Assembly: GCA_026874595.1 (NCBI GenBank)
Contig: CM049309.1
Location: 41,798,579 to 41,862,578 of the forward strand
DNA from: Sipunculus nudus
Taxonomy: Eukaryota > Annelida > Sipuncula > Golfingiida > Sipunculidae
Reading direction: 5' to 3'
Length of the DNA: 64,000 nucleotides
The notes below the pieces were generated by a model. That model was given only the letters and a program-made list of their open reading frames with translations. It made no database searches and had not been told where the DNA came from. Shown here piece after piece: positions 1 through 12,000 of this stretch (its first letter is position 1; every line of letters starts with the position of its first letter). The position numbers and the translations under genes are program-made.

Positions 1-90
1 GACACAGACAGGAGTAGGACTGGTTGGTCTCAGCGGACGGTACACACAGATGGGAACACTGGCCATTAGCTACACCGCAGCGATTATAGC
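1..90 (-). CDS. LRP-family exon: start of third EGF-like module (partial)
   Basis: The acceptor CAG ends at 91. With one base carried from the previous exon the frame reads [16 protein letters not shown], then [15 protein letters not shown]. This is the Cys pattern of the EGF module that closes each YWTD propeller in LDLR/LRP proteins (compare the family signature C.xNGGCSHLC). It contains an N-glycosylation sequon (NQS). The exon continues beyond the left edge, so neither its donor nor the rest of the receptor is visible. Confidence 0.88.
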
Positions 91-3000
91 CTGGAAAAGG
101 AAAATAAATCAATTAACCTGTTCCATTTACATATATAGACATTCTCATATAAATATTCATACAGAATCAGGGGTTTGTAATAACGCCTTTCCGCTGGTCT
201 CATAGAGATGATCACATGCACAGAAAGGCATTTTTCATTTTGTACCAATCCGTTTGAAAGGTGAACTCTCAGATGTTGTCCACATTACAAATAATGAAAA
301 ATACACAAAATGATATTATAACTAGGAAACCCCCAGCTACACTGGTACCCTGTGCCGGTGAAATCATAGAGTTCTGTGATTTGCAGAGCAGCAGGGCCTC
401 AACGGAGCAGAGCATCAGTCTAAACCCCAGCCCAGTTCTCATCTTGTTCGGAAATATGTTATTACCCAATTTGTTGCCTGCAGAAAGGTAAAACTAGATA
501 TATGCCTGAAAATGATCAGATAAGTTATTTTCATCAACATGGCTTGTAGGGGGCATGTTTTATTAAAGACGAGGATTATCATACAATGCTGAGTGATATA
601 TCACATATGTGATTACAGATTAATGCCTGTTGCATATTTTGTGACCTCTGACCTCATTAAATATGAGTGAATTTGATGAGGATGTAATGTGGGTGAGAAC
701 TATTGGTTAATACTCATCATGAGTTATGGAAATCCATAAGATTTTTGGCAAGTCAATTGTTGTGACCTCAGACCCTCATTAAATATGTGTGGATTTTGCT
801 GAAAATTGAACTTAGGTGAGATATTTTATTGATATACATTTCTTTTAAGTTTTATCAAAATCCATCATATTCCTCATAAGTTATAATGGCGACACCACAA
901 AGTAGCCTAATGACCTTATTAAATATGCGTGGATTTTGCCCATTATAGAACTTGGGCGAGATCATCCACTGGTAAGTAGTTATGGTGAGTTTTGTGAAAA
1001 TCCATCAGAGCCCCGGTAAGTTATCACAGCGACACTAAAAGTTAATGGACGGACAGACAAACGGTATGACAGATGGAAGGTGGGTATACCATAATATGTC
1101 CTGTCATAGGCGGGGGTATAAAAAAGAAAAAAAAAGAGTATGAAATTAAGTGTCTTAAATTAAAAGTATGTATTTAGCAAAGACACTGCATTCACCATTA
1201 CAGAAAAAATTTTTATGATTTAGTCAGTAGTGAGTCATGGACTTCTCTGAATATGGGTGTCCAGTTCTTGCAATAGAAACAAATACTGACCTTGAGGCTG
1301 TCGCCAGGGGTGGTACATATGAATACTGTACGGAGGCTGGTTAAATTTCTTCACGACCATGGCGTCAGAACCATTATGTTTGTTGGCCCGATACACTGCC
1401 CTTAACTGTAGGTCAGACCAGTATACCTTGTCCTAAAACAGAAGTGCATTTCCAGTTCAAAACTGCATCATTAAGAAAACTGTCAAACCTAGGCTTGGTG
1501 GAATACTGCATTCACACAAGAGTACTGATCCAATTGACCTATCCACCACAGCCCAAATACTCGCCCTTTTAATCTAATTATTATAATGAGCCCCAAAAAC
1601 GCTCCTACACAGAAGGTCTTCCATGCCTATGGTAGTGAGAGCTGTTTACAATAAAATTATGACGTCACAAATGTCTATGACTTTTGATGTCACACTGAGT
1701 GACGTCATCAACTGGTATCACTGTTCTTCATTGTTGAATATATCACAGTCATTGTGAACTGTCTTGCAATATTTTGGATTATTTGTCTCATACAAATTAC
1801 GTGCCAGGTAAGATGTTATTATTTACTCGGTAGTCGGAGGAATGTCTCCTGCAACCTATAGCCTAGAACTTTTTATAGCGTCTCCCTTGTATAATAAAAA
1901 TATCCCGAAAAACATTCTGACATGGGTACTGGTACAGAATACACATGTTCTGTTTGACAGAGCTCTGTCAATTTATGCAAATTTTTGTTGTTGTCAGATG
2001 ATTGACGCTTTACAATGTTAAGCTCACCTGACTGGTTGCTTGTTAGTCAATGCTTATGATTATTCATTGAATGAATATGCGATTACGGTCACACAGACAT
2101 GAAAAGGTCAATTGTTGATAGCTCTGATAAGGACTGATTTGATAATCACAGGCACTGTCAAAAATCAAATTACTTACTGTTGGCTCCTGCAGCCCTACTT
2201 TGTGTTCAATAGAAATTTCAACAGGTTTAATCAACATACCTCAAATACTGTGATGCCATATGGATGTCTGAGAAATTGGTGACTGTCTGAGCCTTCCATC
2301 ACCTGGACGATGTTGTTACCGTGGAAATCAGTGAAGCAAATCACCATCTCTCTTGCATCCACCCAATACAAAGTCTGGCTGTCATAATCTGTAAATGTTC
2401 AACACATATTACTTTAATTTATGACATTTATGTACTGTTGATGCAACAAGAATAGTAATCCATTATATCTATACAGTGTTCATGTACAAACTGCTATCAG
2501 AAAAGACATATTATTATCAGACCAACAAGAGCAGGTGTCGCATGTTTAAAATTGGAGCTGGATGCACAATGCTATACCATGCTCTCATTGGTCTGACTAC
2601 AATTCTTTGCTCTGTGTGCACCCTGGTGTTCTTGCCCAGAGGACCTTGCTATACAAAGCAGAGGTTACAAGAAAGGATTTCTGGGAAGACTGCAGTGTGT
2701 AACCACTGCGTGAGTAACATACAAGTTCTTTAATCAAGCTTTGTTTTCTTACCAACTGCCAGTCCCTGTGGTCTCTGTATATCACACTCTCCCCACATGT
2801 TCTGCTGGATAACTGTCTGGTTATTTGTGCCGTCCATCCATGCTCGCTGTATGGACGGTGTGTCTCCTCCTTCACTCCAGAATATATAGCTACAAGAGTC
2901 ATTGCAAGAATATACATGTAGGTCATGTATTTGACATACAGTGGAACCCTGTGTTGCGACCACCCCATAATTACAACCACCCCTACTATTACAATATTTT

Positions 3001-6000
3001 TTCTTGGTCCCGAATAAATGACCCAGGTCACTTAGAACTTCATAAATATGACCATCCCAAAATTATGACCACTTTGGTCAGTCCCCAAGGTCGTCGTAAT
3101 TGTTTGGTTCCACCATATATTCCTTCACCCTGTCCTAAATGAAGCACAGTTTTGTTTCTTTTTATTTTGCATATGTGAAAGCATTTTAAGTAAATGATAT
3201 GATGAAATTTAATCAAACTTGATACAAACATTATTATTTGGTTTAATGAGCACTCCAGGTGCTTACCATTTTGACTGTTAAGTGTTTCCAGTACCTAAAG
3301 AACACCTCATCCCCTTCTCTAACCCTTCCCATATTGAGGGCATTTTAACAAAAGAGGAAGGCTGATAAGTTTATTTCACCTACATTATTATAGCATTTAT
3401 GTGATTTCAAGCTTTCTCTGCATGAATTTATTTAAAGGAGCTTTAAGTAATTCCTGTTAAGTAAAGCTCTTATAATGCCTCTGTGATGGATGTATGAGTT
3501 CATTTATCTACAGGCTGTTAGTAAACACAGTGGAAGTTGCAACAAAGGTCACTCATTGCAAAGAGCCCTTTGTAAAACTCCAGATATTCTGATTTGCCGC
3601 CAGATGTTCTTTTCAAAGGTATTTTGATTATTTCTGTGCCCCCCACATTATAAACGTGGATATAAACAAAGTCATCAGCCTGTGCATGTTGGGATCGGCA
3701 TTCTTTGGCCTATTTTTATAGAAGGTATATCTTTAGTTAATAGACATCAGATATCAAAAAAGGCCACTTAAAAGGTGTTAAAATGGCAGCACCATCAGTT
3801 TTTTGCTCAGCCTGGATTCCTGTGAGTAGTGACTGTATGGTGCCAGGATTCTGCTTTCACAGAACAGTCATCTATATTGTGTATGAGTAGGCCTATAGGC
3901 AATGATGATATGCTGAGTGGGTGGTGTAACATACATAATTAAAGACAAAGATAGTACACTTCACAACATGCATGTTAATCATGTGTACAAAACACATAGG
4001 ATTAACGCATGACAGAAGGCCACATGTCCTATATATACAGTAAAGTTGAAAATTACTTCATGGAGAATGAGGTGGAAATGCATATTGTTACAGTGACTGA
4101 GAAAAAGCAATCCACCAGCAAAAATAGAAATGCTGGCTGAATATTTATTTTTAACTCAAAAGAAAGAGAATTTGGGATTGTTCCAATGATTTGCACAGTA
4201 CCATTCAGTTCAGGTAGATAAAGAATGATCTGCTAAGAATTAATAAATAGAGGGGGGGGGGGGAGATTTTCAGGCCAAATATAGTTTTTCCATATGGTAT
4301 ACAACATTAAGAAATAGTAACCACTTTTGAGTCCATACAAAGTCATCCCAAGCCTCAAACTAGAAGCTCTCAGGTAATATAAAGGTATACTTCATACATA
4401 CTCTGTATCTTCCTAAAGGCAATAATATATAAACTGTTCAACAATTTACCTGAGGGATTTGAGAATAAAAAATAACCATCTGTGTAATAAGTTAATGATA
4501 CAACACCTGTTTATAGATTTTTACTGATGGAATGCAAAAGAAAATAGTCAAGTAAAGTACTACTACTAGTTATAACTTACACCCAAACATTTGATATCAC
4601 ACTGATATAACACAACACATTTAGAATCATACATGATGCAGACACTAAAGTTAAAACCTTACCCTGTAAGAGGCTCCACCACAATGTCCAAGGGGTTCTT
4701 CAGTTGCTCTATTATATACACTTTGTTGAAGCCCTCTAGGGTACTGGCTTCTATTGAGCCCACAAGGCTGTCTGTCCAGTATAAAAGGCTGTGTATCCAA
4801 TCCACTGCCAGTCCCTCCACACGACGGGCATCAGTAATCAACTCGTGTCTTCCTCTGGGTCTCTGGCTGCGTTCAGGTACATCTGACCTACAGAGAAGTA
4901 TAACAGATTTTTTGTTATAGAATAGGTCCATGGTCTGTTTTGGCATTGTCCTTTCAGAAAGGACAAAGGTTACAATAGAATAAGGATGATATGTTAGGCC
5001 AAAAAAAAAAAAGATATGGTTTTCAGGCACTTTTTTTTCAGAAATCAGTGTGGGTGAATGAATTTTTTTTACCTTTTTTTTGTATGTTTTGATAAAAATG
5101 TCATATGATATGCCCGCACTGATTTCTGAAATAAAAGTGCCTGAGAACATTACCTTTTTTTTGCCTTATACAAGAGTGTTTTCTAATACGCATATTTCCT
5201 CATGGACATTTTGTTGTACAGATTGATTTAATATAAGATAACAGATTACTTAAGTCCATGCCACTACCCCTGTCCACCTGATTTTTCATAAATATCTCCA
5301 TGTAAAACATACGTGCCAAACAAAATTTGCACTAATTGAAAATAAGAGGAAAATGTTTAAATTTCGGAACCCTATCTGCTTATGATAAAAAAAAATGTTC
5401 ACTTTTCTGCCTGGTTAACATGTCTAATTATATCTGTGGTTCATGGCATCCATAACAAGTGACCATTGTTTTTCCTGATTGGAAATAAATATAATGTAAT
5501 GTGATGTAACAGTGAAATGCATGCATGAGGAGAAAACAAGACTAACTCTAACAGAGGTTGGCAGCTCTTGACTATGGGTCCAGTTAATATGGATGCCTTT
5601 TTTGTGTAGCGTCAAAAATGACATCATCACTGTTCCCTGCCATGTCCATTTCATAGATTGGTGGAAAGAAATCGCCACAGAAAAGACTAGATTCTCATAA
5701 AATGGTTTCAATTGTTTTTAGGAAAAAGTTAGACTTTTATTTTCATTATAGATAATTAAACAATTTCCTCTTCCTGTCCTAGGGGCAAAAAGTTATGGCG
5801 TTCTTTGACTTCAAACAGGTGGACAGGGTTTGTGAAATAGACTATACATGTGGTGCACTTTCCTATGAACAAAGATCATCGCAAACTTGCATAATATGTC
5901 TTAAGACTTCTGACCTCATTAAATATGCTTGAATTTTGCTGAGAATTAAATTCAAGTGAGAAACTGTATTGGTTAATATTCATAATGAGTTTCATGCATA

Positions 6001-9000
6001 TCCATCAGATTTTTGGTAAGTCATCATGGTGCCACCAAAGTCTGGTGACCTATGACCTCATTAAATATGCATGGATTTTACCAGGGATTGAACTCAGGTG
6101 AAATAATCTATTGTTAGTAGTTATGGTGAGTTATCAGAGGGACGGACAGACAGACGGACCATGAATATACCATAATACATCCTGTCATAGACTTGCATAT
6201 ATGGCCAAAACAAAAAACTGGTATGGTTCTCAGGCACTTTTTTTCAGAAATCAGTGCAGGCGGGCATTATTTTATTTTTTACTTTTTTTGTATGTTTCAA
6301 TAAAAATGTCATATGATCATGGAAAAAGATGAAAATACATCATTTGATGGCTAAAGAAGTAAAACACTACATTACAAAGGAAATCTTATCAAAATTGTAT
6401 AATTTATCTTCTTGAAAGATGAAAATAAAAAAAAAAAAATTTGATGCAGGGGGTTAAAATTGATGCGCGCATTGCCTGAGAACAATACCTTTTAATTTTT
6501 TGGCCTAAAAATCAATACTTTTATAGTGTCCAAGTATGTAAACCTCAATGTGTATTACCTGTATATTGTGCTTCTCTTCTGCAAATGGTCCGTTTCATCA
6601 ACATATATGACCCATTTCTTTTCATAAATAAAGTCTATAGCTGTTGACTGGTGGGTCTTATTGACTAGATACATCATGTTACGCAGATTGAGAATGAGCT
6701 TCAGGTCATCCTGATTGGCCACCATGAGGTCACGTGACCCATTGCTGAGCATACAGGTTCGTTTATCCTCCTCGTTCAGGAAGTAACCCTCTCTACAGCT
6801 ACAGTTGTACCCTCCTGGGTAGTTGTTACAGATCTGTTCACATTGTCCTTGTGATTCACATTCATTTATATCTGAAAAAAATATACATATCTTGTTATTT
6901 AAATTTGTTTTAGTGTTTTGGAATGCAGCAGTATACTGTTATAATAGTAAGAGTTAATTCTGTTTGTGTTCAACTTGATTTTGTAAAAAGTGTTTAAATA
7001 ATCTTTGCTTTCTCTGATAATCAATTTTCTACCCTCACTGAATTGTTATGGTCAAAATTTAAAATAAAGTGGAACCTGTCTGAAAGACCACCTGTTTATT
7101 AACATCACCCGCCTATATAGACTACTCTTGAGTGAACCAAAAGCATTCATATTGGTTAAAACTGACCTGTCTTACCAGACCATCTGTGAATTAAGACCCA
7201 TTTGGCCAGTCCCATGAGTGGTCTTATAACACAGGTGTCTCTGTATTAGCACAGAAAAAAAATTAACTAGAATACAGGTATTCGACAAGCAACTACGTGT
7301 ATCCGCCAAAATCAGAGTAGGATGGGTGAAGTGAGGTATGGATTGAGTGGCAAGGGGAAATAGAGTTACATGTGTTACATATTAGAATAAATATCTGCCA
7401 CGTAAACATGATTGTAGGTGGTGCCACCTGAAATTTGAACGAGAAACTATCCAAGATGTATACACATGCAAAATTTCAGGTGGAAAAGTCAAACCACTGC
7501 AGAGATATGAGTGATTTTATCCCACAGCAGACAAACAGATGGACACTGTGCAAAAATGGCTGCAGGTGGCGCCACCATTTTTGTGTATCTTATAAAGCTA
7601 TCCAAGGGCTACATTTGTGTAAAAATTTTTTTCCTGATTGGTCAAACGAGTCCGGAGATATAAGCATGGGTGTCTACAGCGTGAACGTGAATGTAGGTGG
7701 CGCCACCTGTCATAAAATCAAGAAAGCTATGCGGGATGTATAGCACAAACGGACTCTTGGCAGAGAGGAAAGGTAGGAGGTCAAGGCCAATTGGTTAGGC
7801 ACCAGTTCACATGTGACCCGATAATTGGTGTAAGTTTCAGAAAATCTGTCCAGTAGTTTCAGAGGAGTTCTCCGGAAATGAAAGTGGCGGCGGCGGCGGA
7901 ACCCGGTCAAAAACACAGTATCTGCAAAACTTTGTTTTGGCGGATACAACAAGAGTGAAATAAACCAGAATATTTGAAATTATTGCCCTAAGGACTGTAT
8001 AACAAGTTGTCTGGAGTTTACACTGAGATATTATTACAATTCTAGCAGTGATTTTATATTATTTTGTTAAGTGTTTATATTCTTTGTATAAATTATAAGA
8101 AAGAAATTAAGAACCACCCCTGATGACTAATTAAGGTTTGGTTTTAACAGCTGTGTGATGTCTGGATTATTGAGTGTTTAATTCACCCTGAAAACTTTCA
8201 TACGGGTTCAAATTTTAAGGGAGAAAGAAATATCAATGATAATCATACAATGTACATACCAGTACAGTTTTTGCCATTTTGATGCAGTTCATATCCAGCC
8301 TTACACTGACAGAATACTACATTCTGATTGGACAAACACTGGTGTTCACACCCTCCATTGGCTATGGAACAGTCTCCCACTGTAAAGTAACAGTTAACAT
8401 GACATTAAGGTAAAAATCTTCATACAGTTTTCTTAAGAAATATATAAAGGGTTGTCCTTCTCTCATTTAGAATTATTACATTTAAGCATTCACGACAATG
8501 AATCCTAAAACACACTTTTAGTTGAAGTCACATATTAAGAGCTCATATATCAACTATATCTTAAAAGAAAGAAATGAAAGAAGTTAAATTAATTTGTGAA
8601 GTCTTCTCTCTGTAAAGCAGAACCTTAAATCTTATTTATCTTTCATTGAAAACAGAGAACCATGTGAACCCTCATTCACCTGAAGTAAAACTAGTACTCC
8701 ATCTGATACTCTCTGTCCACCTGTCCTTTTTGACAGTTTTGTGCCCCTAAGTTTTGTGCTCCTTTGGCTACAAGGAGACGATATCACAATGATATTGGTT
8801 TATGACTCTGCACATGACACATTAGAGCAACTAATTTGATGTCACACATAAGTCTCCTCTATATCACAAGGGTATAAACACATGCCTACTTCATGGGATC
8901 ATATTGTAATGATTCGCCCTTCAAAGAAAAGTCATCTTGACTTGAAAATAAATACTGGTACATATATATCTTACTCATAAAACTTGTCAGGCCTGAAGTG

Positions 9001-12000
9001 ACAGCCGCTTAAGTGACAACTGGATTTTAGTTGCCTAAAAAAAGATATATTACCAAATACAACAGGTGGACAGAGAGGCTGGAGTGGAGTATAGTATATT
9101 CTACTTCTAAAGCTTGTATCTAACTGGGCTGCAACAGCTTTGCCACAAATTGTGAATGCATTTGTGAGAGAGTCTCAAAAGTGTCTTAGAACATTTGTGG
9201 CAGTTCTCAATTTTCTCAAGTGATTCACAAAGTGTTGCTAACTTGCCGCACAAATGTTGAACATGTTAAAAAAAATTTGCAAAACAATATTTCTTGCAAA
9301 ATAACAGGCGTCGCTGGTGTCTCAAACGTGTCTCGAACTATTCTCAAATCAGTTTTCATGAGTCAGGAAGTGTGAGAACTGCGTGACAAGTTTGAGAGGG
9401 GTTTGTGACCTGTGCCATTACATTGCAAATATTGGGAGAGAAAAATGAGAATCTGACATTCTGGGTGCCAGTTCTCAATTTTCTCAAGTGATTCACAAAG
9501 TGTCGCTAACTTGTCATACAAATGTTGAACATGTTAAAAAAATTTGCAAAACAAAATTTCTAGCAAAATAATCGAAGAGACATCGCTGATGTCTCAAACA
9601 TGTCTCGAACTATTCTCAAGTCAGTTTCCAAGAGTCAGGAAGTGCAAGAACTGCGAGACAAGTTTGAGAGGGGTTCATGACCTATGCCATTATATTGTGA
9701 ATATTTGGAGATAAAAATGAGAATCTGACATTCTGGGTGCCTATTTTTGTGTGAATTTTTCACAAATGTCGGGCAAATGTCTTGTGAACATGGCCAAACA
9801 TTGGAACAACCAACATATGACCTCCAGCAGAAGTTTGGGCCAAACAATTGTACAATGTTGGCAAACGTGTTCAAAGTACAATTCAGTGTGATTGCAAGTA
9901 AAAATTGTTGCTAATTTGCATATTTCTCGCAATTGTTGTGTCTCCAACTAGTCGCAAGGCTGTCACAGCCCAGTGAGATACAGCCTTATGGCTGCATAAA
10001 TTTTGACAACTTTAAGAGTTATGTCCTGGAGATACAGAGTTCTGAAATATTACCAAAACATTATAATGGTGAATAGAGTTGGTGGCATAATGTGAAAATC
10101 TCATTAATCTCAATAAAAACAATGTTAATGTCCCTTGAGAATTACAATTTATGAGCAATATTCTATTTTATATACTCTGACATGTTCTACAGCCTGTTCC
10201 ACTCAGAACTGCCCACTGATATTTGACTGTATTATTTTGTTCATATTTGAATTACATTCTTAAAAAAAGTTGAATGAATAACAAAGCCCGAAGCCTAATA
10301 AAGTTAAAAGTAACCATTAAAATACTTACAATATATTTAGGTAGGTAGGACAATGAATTAATATATATAAGCAAACTGGAACAACATATTTTTAACTGCA
10401 TCAAAGCTTTTGATCATAATAATGTTTTAAAAGAGTCTCTTAAATACTCTCAAATAATGCATCCAACAAAGCAAATTTGGCAAAAGCAAGGCTGACAATT
10501 GCCGAAATCATGTTTTTTTAGCAACATTGTAAAGAAGATCTCAACAATTATAATTTGTGGTTTTGTCATAATTTTTCATTCATATCAAATCTTAGCTCCC
10601 TCACTGGGAAATGTTTGAGAAAAGCAACATGAAAATTCAGTCAGTCAACAGTGGTGGAAGAGTCTATAGCTAGTGTATTTATAAGATGAGAGGTGATATG
10701 TATTGGAGTACCTGTATTACCTGGTGCTGGGGTTGTAGTTGTGGCTGCAGGGAGACAAGAACAAGAGCTATTAAAGCCATGCAAGGGTTGCATGTCAGAG
10801 ATGCTATATGTATAAAAACCCCTCCACCATCATTTACATCATTATCATTAGATATTCTTTCTTCTGTTTACCTTTCCCATGCCACACAATGATACAACTT
10901 TCACAAGAAAAAATAAAATTTAGAGTCTCAATATTGTCGGAGGAGCGTTTATAAACAACTTTTCAATTTATCTTTAAAATCACCCTTACAACTGCCCGGT
11001 GACCAACCACTGGAATTAAACATGTTCTTAAAGCAAATTTTATTCTATAAACTGAGATTTAAAGTGAAAATTAAAAGCATATTCAATAAGCTTTAAGCAT
11101 TTACACAGAGTCATGGCAAATCTAAACTGGCAATCTATCGAATGTAGATGACCCATATATATACATATAAATCAGGACAAACAGTAAAACAAAAGTCAGG
11201 GTGGCTCTTTGGCCACAGTGCTTTGGGAAAAGTTTGGGAAATCAAATTAAAAAGGACACAGGAATCAAATCATTTACTTTTCACGTACAGGAAACACTTT
11301 TGTCTGTAATATTTATTCTCAATTTGCACTGAAAACAGTTTTTCACTTGTGATATGATAACACTGAACTATATTAATTAAGCTATATTATAACTTTATGC
11401 AAGCTTTATACAAGAATACCAGAATGCAAGAATACAAGACTGTTATGTTGGTACTGAAAAACTGGCCTGTGCGAAGAAATGTGGCTTCTCAACCACAATA
11501 ATATACAATTAATAAGAGACAAACAGAGTGCAAAGCTGACTAAAATTAAAATGTACATACATGGGATGTAAAGCATTCAGTATCAAGCATTTAAGGTAAT
11601 CAAGCATGGCCATACTAAATTACAAAATGTGAAAGCTAAGTTAAAATGTTTAACATTTTTCACAACCACAAATAATTTGACCTGTGGTATACAGAAAATA
11701 AGGTCAAAGTGATTTATTTTTTTTGGCACAATGTTTTCAGCCAGTTCGACATCATTACTAAAGAAATTTTTAACAGTTGACCTTAGATACACATATTCTA
11801 ATAAGAGATTGACTTTTATTGCTTGATCTTAAGAGCTTAAGAGAATCATGCAGCAGAGTGAAGTGATGTATCAACATAGAGCAACTAGGGATAACTAGAA
11901 CTGTAACTGGTCAGTATACCATCAGACGTACCCTGTCCTGTACACCTGGTTGGATTTTCATCTGCTCCGTTTGTACAGTCCTTGACCCCGTCACACAACT

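Larger units (their letters stand above)
2890..4662. other. Intron with two repeat elements
   Basis: No coding sequence recognised. It holds a short inverted-repeat element (2940-3116), a dispersed repeat shared with the right side of the window (3541-3775) and a poly-G run near 4252-4263. The rest is unremarkable AT-rich sequence. Confidence 0.55.
4888..6558. other. Intron with three repeat elements
   Basis: Holds two copies of the GGTATGGTTCTCAGGCAC inverted-repeat element (about 5000-5160, 6195-6513) and an array of the GACCTCATTAAATATG family (5905-6190). No coding sequence recognised in the remainder. Confidence 0.55.
6872..8259. other. Intron carrying two inverted-repeat elements
   Basis: Contains the AGTGGAACC element (7068-7245) and the AGGTGGCGCCACCT element (7265-7950). 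Nothing else recognised. Confidence 0.55.

Noticed and set aside
2597-3031. 144-codon minus-strand frame overlapping blade 4
   Set aside because: It is in a different frame from the propeller exon and runs through splice sites and a MITE; the true exon is 2753-2889.
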